Source: Wuchereria bancrofti (taxonomy: Eukaryota > Nematoda > Chromadorea > Rhabditida > Onchocercidae). Taken from it: a stretch of 64,000 nt of DNA. Under the pieces are notes generated by a model. That model worked only from the letters and a program-made list of their open reading frames with translations. It was not told where the DNA came from and did no database searches. Below, piece after piece: positions 37,036 to 51,000 of this stretch. Position numbers and translations under genes: made by a program. Position 1 is the stretch's first letter. Every line of letters starts with the position of its first letter. The stretch spans positions 12,263,446 through 12,327,445 of the forward strand of contig SSBO01000009.1 of the NCBI GenBank assembly GCA_005281725.1, written 5' to 3'.

Positions 37036-38234
37036 GTAGTACATCGCGGAGGGAGACGCATCGCATTAAACACTCCGTCAGTTGTTCAGTAGGTTTTTGT
37101 TTTTGTTTTTTTTTTTTATTTCCTGAGCATATCACAGAAAATAAAATAACATACAAGTTTACGTGGTTTAAAAGTAGATGACAGTTTGGTGACAACCGAT
37201 GATGATAAACATTTTTTCAATCTAAGAGTTGCAAATGGAAGATTGTATGAAGAGAACATATTGGGATAACATTTTAATTTTCTGAATAAACTCTCTCTGC
37301 TATCTTTCCGGAACTCCTTGGCAGTATACTGCAGTAAAATCTTCGATAATGTCAAAGAAAGACGGGCCTTCGGGAAATATTGCCATTTTTTGTCATCTTC
37401 ATCTAACCATAATTGTCTTGTGGAAACGAAGGTTTGATAAAGTATCAATTACTGATCAGTCAGAAGGAACCTACTGGATATGTTTAAATGCAAAATCATT
37501 TAAAAAAAATGTTATTGACCGAAAGATCTTAGTTTCCAGTTCTTTGTTCTCGAGAATTAACTTCCTTTTTATTTCCTCCCAATGGATATACCATTATATA
37601 GCACCAGTGTTTGTATGCTGCGCTATAGAAAAATTGATTACCAGAAATCCCGGAGTTATCCCTCATACTTAGGAAAAAACGCATTTGTAGATAAATAGAT
37701 AAGAAACACTGTGTATATTGAGGAGGTTTTCATAGAATCCAAATTTCTCGAAAAGATGAAAGGAAAAGTCAATTTGGAACCGGTTCACTGATTTCGTGAG
37801 GATAATATCGAGACCGGTTGGTTGTTATATGTTGTGGCTTTTGAATAGATGAAGTGACACATCTTCATGTTTACAGAAGAAAAAAAAGAGGAAGTTAATA
37901 CTGGGTTTTCACTTGTACCTTTACTTCTGCATTTCGGGTGATCATTCTTTTTCTGTAGTTCATTGTAAATGAAGATATGTTAAAAGGTCAAGGCTTGGTC
38001 TGTCTTGGCCGAGAATACTGTCATTCTCGATTTGGTTTTTAATATGATTTGGTCCTGGTCTAAGAGAAATCGTGAAACATGATTTTGAAAAGAAATTGTA
38101 GATTTCATTACTATGCGTGCGTAATTTCGACGTTTTACAGTGCTAGCATCAGTTGTTCCTTAGTAGCTCTCCACACATATCTTATGTATTTGAATGTTTC
38201 AGACTTGTATAATACGTCGGTGTACTCTATATCG

Positions 38235-41200
38235 ATGGCAAAACGTTTTGAACGTCAATTGGGTATTTCCTTTTCTTTTTTTTACTGTAATTTTAGATGA
38301 CTACTTCTTGAAATAAGTGTTTGCATTTATTTTCGTACAAAATTAATGGTCCTTTACTAGAATAACCAGAAGAACGAGCCAAAAGTTGGCAAATTCCTTG
38401 GGAGTTTTAAATTAGTCAGCAGTTTCAAATATTACATTGGAATGGTTTCCCTTATTTTTTTTTTTTTAGATAAAGCCACCGATTCGACACTTATTGACCC
38501 AAACTGGGATGCCATTATTGAATGTGTTGATTTAATACGTGGAGGAGAAGTGCCGTAAGTACTTCTGATTATTAGGATATATTTTTAAAACACATGATAA
38601 TATGTCATCGAGAAATGGGACGAATGATTATTCGTGGTATGATAAGAAGAGCTGTGAAACCGACCTTACAGATCTAACAAGATTAAGATTGACTTCAACG
38701 AGTAAAGTTTTTGGAGTGTTAACAATCGAAACTTGATTAATGGCCAAAAATTCTTATTTTCGATTTTCACCCATATACTATACCCATGCAGTTATGTATT
38801 TCATTTTAATACTTCTTGCAAAGTTCGGATTGCAAATTTGTAGCGTGAAAGCCGCCGCAGCTGCAATTAGGAAGAGGTACCATAACGAAAATCCGCATGT
38901 GGCTCATCATGCATTACTGGTCTTGGAAGCATGTATGAAAAACTGTGGTGTCAAGGTATTTTCTTCATGCAGTTCCATGTTAGATAATTGAATTTTTTCA
39001 GAAAAAAAAACTTCAATTATCTTATATTGGTTATTGCAGTTTCATGCTGAAATTGCAACAAGGGATTTTATGGAAGATTTGAAGAATCTCTCACTAGATA
39101 CAACACCAGATAAGGTCGGTCAGAAATTTGGCCTTTATTTCTCGTAAATAATTTCTAGAAGTCTCTTCTGTATGTAATAAGAGCTTTTATCATAGGAATG
39201 AGTAGCAGTATAGAATGTCTTACCATACTTCGTCTAGCGGAGAACTGGTTAAAATACTGTGAAATTGTAAGTCAAATGGGATAACTCGAGTATCGGGTGA
39301 ATTGGGTATGGTGGCACACATTATCGGTTGGAGTCATCAGAAGGCGTGTTACAGGTAACGATGGGGTAGTCGTAGTAAAGTATATTAAAAATTTTCCCGT
39401 TTCCTCAACATCATCTCACTTGCTGTTTTTCCAGGCTGCCGTGTTTAGTTGCACAAAGTTGGGTTAATGTAAGAACCAAATTTTAGGAAGAGATAAATTC
39501 AAATTTCTTAGAGAAATGGGTGAACGTATTTTCAGGTCAAGAACAAAATACTGGAATTGCTTCAGTGTTGGGCTTTGGCTTTCAAAAATAAACCGGAATA
39601 TAAAATTGTAGTTGACACCCATAATTTAATGAAACTAGCGGGTTTTGATTTTCCGCATGTTGCGGAAGCGGATGCGATGTTTATTGCGGAAAGTGCACCC
39701 GAATGGGCAGATGGAGAGGAATGTTTCAGGTAAAAATTATATGTGACTTTTTTTGGATTTACCCAAATTTTTATTGTTCCACTTTAGAATGATATGAGCC
39801 ATATACAACGTACTTATTTTTATCTGTCATTCATTTTAATTACAGATGTCGAACAGCTTTTGGAATCATTACACGTAAACATCATTGCCGTGCTTGTGGA
39901 CAAATATTTTGTGACAAGTGCAGTAGTAAACAAAGTTTCTTGCCTCAGTATGGTATCGAAAAGCAGGTAAATACGAACGCTCCGCTACTTAAAAAAAAAA
40001 GTTTTTTAAATTTTTTTTTTAAATATCCCAACTAAATACTTGATTCACCTATTGTTTCATCTGGTTTCATCTTTGAATCCTGCCTCAAGGTTTAATTCGT
40101 AAAACAATTCAGCTTTTCACTTCCGTTTGAGATTGTCACCTTTTGTTTATTCATTCGAATAAGACAAGATGATTTGTAGGTTTAGGAAAAAAGAATTTTT
40201 CAGGTAAGAGTTTGTGATGGATGCTATGAGAAGACAGCAACGAAAAAAACTGATGTCAGTTGCTCGCAAAGTTTGGTACCGTTGTCATCCAAAGTTGATA
40301 AATCTTCATCCGTTGATGCACAGAAAACAGCTGAACAGCGGGCTCGTGAATTAAAGCAAGCTGAAGAAGATGAAATTAACTTGGCTATTGCACTGAGTCA
40401 GTCAGAAGCAGAGGCACAGGTTTATCTTCGTTATCTACGGATTATTTTGGGACTAAAATTTGGGCTATAAAAAGTAATAAGTTTGCATCATTTTCTGCAT
40501 TAATTTTGTTCAGTCGTTTTGTAACAGAAAAGACGGGATTAGTTCATCGGATTCTTCAATATCACCTCAGTATTAAGCCTCAACCCAGTCAGCCAACGTG
40601 TTATCACCCAAGCCTGTTTAGGTTATAAGAACACACTGAGGTAGAATAAGTGCATTAAATTAGGCTTAACTATCAAAACACAGTAGTAAGCAAGAACAAA
40701 CAAACTTTCAGGAACGTGAAAGACAGAGGCGCCTTTATGAATTGTATAATGGTACTGATAATCTAAATGATGTTAAATCTAATGGAACTGCTTATAATGG
40801 AGAGCTGAATAAATCGGTTTATAAAGGAGCGGCGCCCTCTATCGGTACTTTTTTGCTGTTTTCTTTACAAGAAAACATCCACAAATAAACAAAGAAACAA
40901 ATTGTATCCTAAGATCTAGTGAGCGGTACTAGTAGTATTTTCTTTGAATTCAATTAAATATGAATAATTTTTGTTCAGGGAGCGACACACCAATATCGTC
41001 AGGTGTTGCTTATGTAGATCCAGAATTGGCAAGGTATTTAAATCGAGATTATTGGCAACAGAGAAAAAATGAACAACAAAATGCGGTAGTTTTGTGCTCT
41101 TTAAATGTCTATTTTGGTTATGAATGATATACCACAGTGTTTTTTCTCTTTCTTACTTTTCAAATTACTGGCTGCACCTAATGACTAGCAAACATATTCT

Positions 41201-43983
41201 GTTTTAGGTGTCCACCAATGACGGTCATCAGAAAGTATCAACACCAACTGCACCACCACCGAGTGAATCATCGCGTTGTGCACCTAGTCATGATCGTGAT
41301 GGCACTGTTTCATTTGCTGCACCTTCATTTGCTTCAACTACAAAACAGCTGGAAAGCGATACTACCGCTGCATCTCATTTCATTAGTGCTGAAGAAGAAG
41401 AAACAGCAGAAACAATGGAATTTTGTCGACAGCTAGTGGAACAGGTACATTTTGAACAAGAGAAAATTCTAGGAGAGAAGAGAACGCGTTGAAATCTTTC
41501 TCTTTACCTCGTATGGATATTAGTAAAAAAAGTAGTGTCAGATAAATTTATTTATACTTTTTTCTTTCCGTTTTATGTTTGCAAACGGTTTGTTGTTCAC
41601 AGGTTACTGTTATGGATAATCGAATTCGTTCCAACGTTGCTCGAAACCGTTCTGTTGTCAACGACACTGCAATACAGTCGTTATTTATACGCTTGACCGA
41701 AATGCATGCCCAAGTAATGGCACGCATGAATAAACTAGAAGATCAAAGAAGTTTGTTCACTTCAATGCATTTTATAGTACTAAGGGCATTAACCAAGTTG
41801 CTTTGCGATCTGTAAATGAGTAATATTGTTGATCACTATTAGTCACCTTCTTTTTCAGATCATTTTGAATCTCTTCAAGATAGTTTAGCTCATATCCAGG
41901 AAGCTAGACAAGCCATAGATGCTCTAAGGGAGGACCATGAACGCCAAAAGCAGGCAAGAATTATGGAAGAACAGCGTCTGAAACAGATACAAATGCAACA
42001 GAAGGTGGATTTAATGAGGCAAAAGAAACATGTTAGTTTTTCTTTTTTTTTTTTTTTTGGGTGGTTCAAATTTGTGTCTGTCTTCTGAATTTTCCTCAGA
42101 AGTTATAATCTTCCAAATATACGGCATTGCATTCTTTCTTTTTTTCATAGGTTCTTATTTAATTTATTTAGTTTAAGTTATTGCCTGTTTCTGATATGGA
42201 GCTTTGATTACAGGAGATGATATTGCATCAACGCCAATTAGCGCTTTTGCGTTTCCAGCAACAGGAGCGGGAAATGCACATGAAACGGATGCAAATGATG
42301 AGACAAAGTGCTCAAATGAATAATGCTGGTCAACTTGCGGAAATACATTATAATCAGATGGTTACTGAGCCCAATCAAGTTGCCATACAAGGGAATGGTG
42401 TTCCCCCTGGTTTGTTAATATTCACATTGGGTTGTAGAAATAGCAACATATGGGTAAAAGCAATCTGCATCTTTTAATGTAATCCTCAATTTACTTTTGG
42501 GGTACGATGGCATCCAATAATTTTGCATTTCAGAGTCAGTTCTATATATCTTTTTGCTTGTGTGATTTGTAGAAGAGATTTATCATTTATAACAGTGCAG
42601 TGGTATTTCTAGTCGAACCTTGATAAACTGATAATTAAAATTTTGTTACCGTAGAAGAACAAGTCTCTTTAGGTATATAAAATTTATATAACTATATAAA
42701 AGTTAGAATTTCATTGCGTGTACTATACAAAGTTAAATTTTCTGCATATTAAATTGGCTTTTAATTCAAGAATTACTATTAGAACATCATAAAAATACTC
42801 TTAGGTTATCCGCCGACTGCATATGTGGATCAGGCACAATTAAGTTATGGTTTGCCAATAACAGCGGCGGCACAGAGCTATCCATCTGGTGCACACATGG
42901 TGCAGGATAATATCACAGCTGCAACGGTTAAGCAGGGTTCGAACATTACAAATTATGCACCAATTCATCCGTATGCTGATCAGGTGATTTGATTCTTAAC
43001 ATTTTACACATAAGTTGAATTTTTATCAGGAATTGGTTTCTCGAAGAATGAAGGGAAAAGAATTCTAACTGTCTATAAATTCTAACAATTCTTGTTTCTG
43101 AATTTGGTGGTTCTTTTATCTATGATATTTGCATTAATAGGTTTCGCTAGATGTGCAGCGACTACAAGAGCAACAACAGTCAGATATATCAACATCAAAT
43201 TATCAGTTGAATGCAGCTCAGTATTCAGCACAACTTCTTGCAGCCAATAATACACCAACTTACAGTGTTGCTTCCTTGCAGTCTTCCGTTTCACGAGCTT
43301 ATCCCATATATCAGGTACTTAGTTTCTTCCTGTGATTTATGACTTTCCTTGTGTAAAAACTTGTAAATTTCTCTATACATTAATACATTAAATATTGGTG
43401 GATGTTTTATATAAGCCTGGTTCAGTATGAAAAACAAAGCTGGGAAACATGCACTTGAAAGGCTTGTTGTGATATGACACAGTCTGCTTTTATTGACGTA
43501 AATGATTTCAGCAGCAGTTGGAACCTGCTGTCACACTTCCAGCTGGGCAACAACAGCAGCAACTTCAGGCTACCGCAGCTAATGTTGGACTTCAAAAACT
43601 TGCTCCTCAGGAGCAGCAGAAGCCTAGTTTTATACCATCAACGACAGTGCCAGCAGCTCTAAATCAACAAAACCGGATGATGCAACCTTTTTCACCGTAT
43701 TCTTTGCCAAGTTAGTAAAATTCTTATTGCAGTTCACAATTATTATGTGTAATGTTTGCATGCATATGTAAATTAGGGAGCGAGAGAGGATATGGGAAGA
43801 CTACCAATAAGAATACAATAACTTTAAAGCTGATTTTTTCTTCACGAATTTTATTTAGGTGAGATGATATTAGAGCAGCCTGCCCAAAACATTCAATATT
43901 CAATGCAGCCTCAAACAAATGGAGAACCGCAATTGCAGCCTACAACCCAGCCAGCTGAAGAACTTCTAATTTCATTCGACTGA
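38235..43983 (+). CDS. hgrs-1: HRS/HGS, ESCRT-0 subunit
   Basis: HRS binds PI3P, ubiquitinated cargo and clathrin on early endosomes and starts multivesicular-body sorting with STAM. Seventeen exons: 38,235-38,262, 38,470-38,554, 38,844-38,955, 39,040-39,114, 39,536-39,729, 39,846-39,966, 40,204-40,419, 40,712-40,844, 40,979-41,085, 41,208-41,444, 41,603-41,750, 41,859-42,031, 42,214-42,409, 42,805-42,983, 43,141-43,314, 43,512-43,710 and 43,859-43,983; 833 residues (human 777). VHS domain about 10-145 (LIDPNWDAIIECVDLIRGGE). FYVE zinc finger about 157-215, with WADGEECFRC, the PI3P-binding RKHHCRACGQIFC and RVCDGCYEK, all eight metal-binding cysteines present. UIM 259-277 (EEDEINLAIALSQSEAEAQ). 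STAM-binding coiled coil about 430-610 (SLQDSLAHIQEARQAIDAL). Gln/Pro-rich tail. It ends in the clathrin box LISFD, like human HRS. It converges with the phosphorylase kinase gene, 1.1 kb away. Confidence 0.96.
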
Positions 43984-45074
43984 AAGAAATGAATCTATTG
44001 ATACAACATTTCATTCATTCAACTTTAATTTTCAAGTGACTTGTGTAAAAAATTCCATGTATGTGAAGGAATTTACGGATGTAAAGTTCTGGGAAGTGAG
44101 TTAGATTCAGGATTATTTTTGGGTCTTCCATTGTATAAATCCCTGTTAGATCTGTGATATCTGTATTTACGATTTACAAACTTTAGCGGCTGATATGAAT
44201 TTGGATCATTTTCCATACATTCTATGCCGAACTCCTGAATTTTCGATGTTACTGGATGCAATTGTCTCTTCATTAATACATTTTCTTGTATAATATACAT
44301 GCACTTCATAAATAGAAGTCCTGCTAGAATCTATGACTATTTGCTTGAAAAAAGATATAACGTACAAAAAGCTTTCATCCTCATTGACATCCTTGAATAG
44401 TGAAGGACGTAAACGAGTTTAAAGTGAGTGCAAGTGCCCGCTTTTGCTTTTACCTCGCATACTAATTTTCGTCTGCGCAAGTTGTAACAAGGTGTTGTTT
44501 CATTTCATTTGGAAAAGGCCAGAGAATGCTTCCCACAAAGTCAAACATAAGGGAAAATTATGTATAGCAGTAATGGTTTGTAAGATTCCGTCCCAACCAA
44601 ATTAGTTTGAAATGCAACAAGAGGAAAAGTATTGGTGTATTTTAGCAAAACATTCTAAACTATCACATATAAATAAGCACCATCTTCCAACCGTGAAAAA
44701 GCAGTGTAGAACAGAAGCATACAAAATTCTATAACCAGTTACACAAATCATTTCCAAAAATCCTATAACTACTCTGTTATCTGTGATTTATGGAATCGAC
44801 CATGACAGCTCTCTACAACCGTAGAACTTTTTCTTTACATTTTCTTTATTCCCTCCTAATTGAAATGGACTAGATACAATTAAAAATAGTGAAAGCATAC
44901 ATGGGTACTAAAGCTACATTGTTTTAAAGGCACTTCATTATTTGAGGGAAGAAAACAAAGCGTCTCCACTATTAAATATCTTGAATTTTCTATTCCAGCA
45001 TGACAGGCTGCTGCATACCGATTCAATATATCCTAGTATCTTCCATATATCTTGATATCGATATATGATTCCTG
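43984..45074. other. Convergent 3' spacer of HRS and PHKB
   Basis: About 1.1 kb between two stop codons; should carry both 3' UTRs. No gene seen. An open frame on the minus strand at 44,073-44,309 has no family signs. Confidence 0.55.
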
Positions 45075-48000
45075 TTAGCTCACCAAGCAACCATTATATC
45101 CTTGGTTGTCAGATCGTTCAGAATTAGAAGCAGGAGCAGATGACAATGAATCGCTTGGCATAAAGGTAGTTATTTTACGTTTGCTGAGACATATTCCATT
45201 CAACAAAGAATCAATTACAGCCTGAAAAATGTCCAATGATTTTAAATATGCCAAACATATACCACTGTTCCTTATCTTTTAACACAGTAAATCAAAAGCT
45301 GGAAAAACAAGCATGGTCAGAATAATTCAATTAATATTTAAATTATTAAAAATTTCTAATCAACGAAGAGAATACCATCAATATCTCAAAAAGCTATGAG
45401 ACAAATTATTGTTGGGAAAAAAGCATCCTTAAGTGTCAATAATTTACAGTACAGTAAACAACTTAAAAGTAAACCCGAGCAAAATAGCTAGCTGTTGAAT
45501 TTCTTGACAAGTCGGAATCGTCTAATTCATAGAACGGAGTCATATCATTCCCGTCCGCAATACCATGATCTGAACAATATTGCCGAAAAGCTGTGGAGAT
45601 GAGCTGAAATTTCAAAAACAATTAATATTTTTGCAAATATTGAACTTTTTTTCGTGAGACAGCGAAACTTCTAACTGGGACAATAAACATTTTTTGTATA
45701 AGAGCATCATGCAATACGACCCTTAATTGTACACAGAATGATGTATAGTGAAATGTATCGCTAAAAATCACTCGGCCAAAAACAAAAAGCAACACCTGAT
45801 CTAAATCTAGCTTATCACTGAATATCAGTTCGCTGTTTCGTTCCAAAATAACGGCGACTATACATAGTAGCTGAAAGAAATTTCGTCAAGACATGCATAG
45901 TCCGTGCTTTTATTCAGTAATAATAACTGTTACGGAGGTCCTGTGAATTTTTTGTTTAAGTAAAAGTTTTGAAAACCTGGAATCCTATGATTTCCAAAGA
46001 ATATATTTATAAAATCGGTTAAACAAAAGAAAAATCCCATACTTCCACAAGAATTTGGCGATATTCTGGATGCTCGATAGCACTCATCATTGATTCAATT
46101 TTATATGAGAAAGTTAGTTCGAACGGTGTCATATCACTTAATGTTGGTTGCTGGAAAAAAGTGAAAGATCAAATAAGACATATGGTTGACAAGAGAAATA
46201 TAATTGAAATGTTTTATACAAATACTGCTATAAAATTTCAAGAGCTATTGACAGGTAAATTTCAGTTTACCAGGATTGTAGAATTGTGACTTTTAAGTAC
46301 TTTTAAAAGCTGAAGCGAAAAAAAAAACTTGAGTTATGAAGTAACCTGAGGAAGATGTTGCCCAGCAATGACGATACCACCTTGCGTACGTTCTAAAATT
46401 TTCCAAACGTTGTCATAGAAGTTAGGTGGTACACGATTTAGTGAACCATTTAAGCGTCGTGATTGCAAAGGGGTTCTAAAAAAGTAAATGAAAAAGTGTA
46501 CCATTTGATCAGAAATGAAAGTGAAGATTATGCACAGCTAAGTTCTATCCTTACATATATTGTGGATTTGATTTAAAATATTTTACGGAAATGTCCCGCT
46601 ATAATTTCAAACATTATAATAATTTCTGAGAAGCAATGAAAACATTAGGATCTTCACAACAATTCAATAATCACATACAGCAAGTGCCAATATTTTCTGG
46701 TCAACAGTGCGGCAACAACATCTTTAACAAGGATTGGTGATAGATCGTAAACACTTAAGTTTTCACCAAGCTCTGGAAAAAAGGAATGCTTTTAAAAGAA
46801 AAACTGAGAAAAATGATATGGTTTAAACTTATAAAGCGTATTAGCCAAGCATATAATCGCAATGAGAATGGACACAAAAAATCAAGCAGTCTGTGTCCTA
46901 CCTTAATCGCAACCTTCACAGGTAATTTTAATTATCACGTGTATTTTATGACATCAAGCAATGGGTTACCAGCAACAAGGCAGGGAAAGTTGTAAAAATA
47001 ATGAATATTAGTTCTGCCACAAATCCAGTGGGAAAAAAGATGGGAATTTAAAATTTTTCATTTTTTTAATAGAATTTGCAGTAGTTTTATCATTAATAAG
47101 ATTTGCATCGATTGTAGTAATCCAAGCTACATCTTAACTTGATCTCCAAGTGAAGTGAGAACAAAGGAACATTTATTCATTTCTAAAATTTCACTAATGA
47201 ATTATGCTAACAATTAGCTCGAGCGTTGAACAACATGACAGAACAAAAAAAGTGAAAGCAGTACCAATGAGCAAAATTAGTTGAACTAGAGCAAAAAATG
47301 GATGCGCAAAAAAAAGTTGAATATTTAAAAGAAATGTGGACCAAACCTAGTCTTATAACGGTAGATTTCTCTGCAATTACAAGTGATTAAAATTATAAAT
47401 GAAACAAATAGTGAACCTGAATTACAATATTTTTGAAAACTTACTCGCATAAAAACTTGCTTGTGCCGATGAAATTGACATATTTAACATTCCGATAACG
47501 GAACCTTTTTTCACATTTCCTGCATTTCGCATATAATTAAGCATTAATGACATCGCATCAGATAACCATGCTAATCGAATCGTCAGCACGCCATCAAATG
47601 CATACGGCTTCTGCGCTATCTAAACATACAAAAATGCAAAAAAAAAAAATTCTATACTTCAAAAGTAAATTTGGAGATTCCATATGAGCAACACAATTTG
47701 CAAGATATGTCGATATTCATTTTGAATTCACCAAAATGTCACAGTTATTTCAAGAGAGGAAACGGAACATACTAAATCAGAGCATGCAATAATAAGCTCC
47801 TGCTGTAAGACAGAAGCTTGCGGTTCATTTTCTGGATATGAATCAAATAATGCTTCAGCTATTTCATCCGGAGTTGTTGGCGCTGTTATAGTCATTTCTC
47901 GACAACCACTGACTCCGACAGTGATCTGGAAATGTTCAAAAGTGAGAAGTTTCTTAGAAATAAAATACCTGGCGTTCGGGAACCTTTTCGTATCAAAAAT

Positions 48001-51000
48001 TGAGCAAATTATGTCAATACTTGGTCAGTAATGACTTCTAGGGTCAATTATTTTCTTAGGCCAATATTTGATACCTTTTTTCTTGTTTGCTACATTTGGT
48101 AGCTCGAAACGAAAACTTAAGGTAGCACTTTGCTATATTTTTATTTATCAAGAAATTCAGAAACCTGTTTTCCTCTAACAAGCATGCTTGTTATGCCAGG
48201 TGCTAATGAATTTGTCACCTTCCGGAGCCTTGCAGCACAGTAACGAACTATCCACCAACGACGTCTAGCGCATGCCTGACGATAAACACGTTCCAAACGC
48301 ACTTCCAAACTCTCTGAAAACTGAACATTTAAAACAGATGATCTAAACCACAAGATATAATCGGTCGAGAAGCATCAAGATCAAGCTAAACATCTTCGGA
48401 GATTAACAGGATATAATAAAAAGAATTTATGAAAATTTGTTTCGTTATTCTTGTCAATAACCCACCGCCATCAACAACACATCCCATTCCATAGCGTTGA
48501 GAGAGTACCACAATTGCAAATGCCACCCTGCGAAGTGTATCAATATTGTGCTTCCGAACTAGATCAAATAATTCCTCATCCGGCTTACAGTTATAATCAC
48601 GCTGTAATGACATTAGTTAAAGAAATTTTAACGATGGACAAAATAGGAAAAAGACAATTTTTTTTTTTGCATATTAATAATGAATAAATATAATCTCAAT
48701 TGACCCTCTAGTGATATCAATTTCCATTCTGAATGCCTTCGGAAAATTTTTCTAACTGCTTACAATTCCAATTGTTTCATTCATCATATTGAATTTATTC
48801 GTTAGTAATTTTCGTATCGAAATCACAGAAATCAGTATCGTCAAACCTCATCACGACTAAAAATATTAATACCTCAGTACTCTGGGTGTCATCTTCATGG
48901 ATATCTCGTATCGATACTCGAGAAATCACTTGTGAATCTGTATCGCCAAACTCTTCAAAATCGTCATAATTGCTATCACTATCAGTAGCGAAATCGACGT
49001 GTTCCATACATCCAGAATTCAAAAGTTGCTGGAATTACGCAATTTTTTTTTTTGTTTTTCACAATTCTTTTACAGCCCACTGATTAGCTCAACCACAAAG
49101 AGCAACTTCTAACTCACTTACAGGTTGAGTTGGAAACCCTAAGAATCGCTTCAGTGTAACAAAACTCTTTCAACGCCAAGAATTTATTTTTCATTTTCTC
49201 TTCTCTAGTGCCTAACCAAGACCTGGTCAAAACTTCACATTATACTGAAATCTAAAATGAGCTGTCTAAATAACTTGAAGTCATTTTTCATGACCTGCAG
49301 CTTTTATAAGATAGAAAAGTCCTCAACAATACAACGAGAACCCTATTTTGTCTTTGAATTTCCCTCCAAATTTCATTTCTTTAATTAGAATAAGGCTTCA
49401 AATGTATAATAAAACCATAACAGAAGCTATGTTAAGGAGAAATTTCAGAGCTACCAAAATTTTGCAAAGATATTCGCCTCAAATAACTCACATGAAGTCT
49501 ACCAACTCGTACTCGTACTCCACTGATACAACCGTTCTTCAATGAGATCAACAAATCCAACATATGACTGAAATATTCGCCACTCATAATCTCTCCTCGT
49601 AAAACCATGCAAAATGTGGGACGACCAGTAAGCTTCCATCTTCTCGATATAAATTCCAAATTTAGCTGCAAACTGCAGAAAATTAGGAGCTCCTTACAAG
49701 TTGAAGATTTCGAATGTTAAATTTATATAAAGAAACTACTCCAACAAAGTGCAACTTGGACAACTCATTGTGGGAAGAAAGGACAAAGGTTGGGTGCACT
49801 AAAAGCAAGACAGAAGTAGTCTCCAGCATTCTCAATGGATCCAGGAAGATACTGTTATTTTTGAACAGCAAAAGCAGGGCAATCAATATAAGTATGAAAC
49901 ACCGAACGTTAAACCAGCAGCGAATTCAGCACGATGTATCCTTGGTTTCAAGAGGCCAATGCAAAGCAAGACATTCGGCACCAAATGATTGCACGGTTCA
50001 CCTAACAACATAAATGTCATCTGTACTTTAATCATTTTCTGAGAAGACTTGACCACTAATTCATTGTCATTAACTAAAAAGCTAAAATATAATAATACCT
50101 TAATTTCGTTGATTAATACAGCCGGATCTGCATTGATATAAAAGTCTTTCACTTCGAACAATAATGGATAACAAAGAATAGTATCACCAAAACGTTTGAA
50201 AATTTTACTCGTGTTAAGAGGACCAAATGGCCGACCTGGTCGGCCACTCAAGCCCATCTTTTCATTCTTTCCTAAGGATTCGAAGACCTGGAAAATCACG
50301 AAAATAAATGAGCATTGATAACAATATATTTTTGTTGTTTTTCCTAATAATTCTCCAATTTCAATGTTAATCTTAAACGGTCACGTAGAAGAGGAGGGAG
50401 TGCATATTCTAAAATATCTGAATGAATAACAACTTAATGTAAATTTGCCAAAACACAAAATCGGAGGAATCATTTCTTTCCCTAGATCAATTCGGTCAAA
50501 CAGTGATACATGATTCAATCGAAAGCTTTAGATAAAAACATACCTTCACCATTCGCCAACTCGGCCAAATTTTTACTGGCTCAAGATCGTGTGGAGTTTG
50601 AGTATCAATGCCATATGTTGAAAGCATCATTTGCAAACGACTTGACTCAGCAATCAGAACAACTTGAACTACCGGATCGCCTTCCATACTACTCTGAAAG
50701 AGATTATGTATGAGTTTCTCCAGTTAATATTATAAGTGATGAAGTAAAGCATAGAAAAACTTTTCTAAGCTAATACCCTAAAAAATTAAAATTGTCAACG
50801 GCGCGAGTACAAACTGATCAGTTATTAGCAAGAAAACAAGCATATCGTAACACTGATGACAACTGAAAAACCAATAAGTAGAAACCCGAATCGACAAATA
50901 AAAAAACCACCAAAAGTTTAAGGGTTTATAAATAATCAAAATACTGCATCATCTTCATCTTCAGTATGACTTATTTCGACTAAAAATTCGAGACATGGAT

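Larger units (their letters stand above)
33767..38234. other. Divergent intergenic region between WASP and HRS
   Basis: About 4.5 kb that must contain both promoters. It holds a 177-base tandem duplication (35,509-35,863), a CA/TA microsatellite (36,915-37,035), and overlapping open frames on both strands at 37,116-37,672 with no splice support or recognised family. A splice-acceptor-like TGTTTCAG ends at 38,203, 31 bases before the HRS start, and may be its trans-splice site. Confidence 0.55.

Noticed and set aside
36861..37195. Cys/Val/Tyr-rich frames on the minus strand
   Set aside because: Translation of the CA/TA microsatellite.
37116..37672. Overlapping ORFs of about 110 codons on both strands
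   Set aside because: Reasonable composition but no recognised family, no clear splice sites and mutual overlap; could be a transposon remnant but not supportable.
49714..50299. Plus-strand 99-codon frame and the long 138-codon minus frame
   Set aside because: The plus frame is antisense to PHKB exon 14. The minus frame runs from that exon into its intron past a good GTATTA donor.
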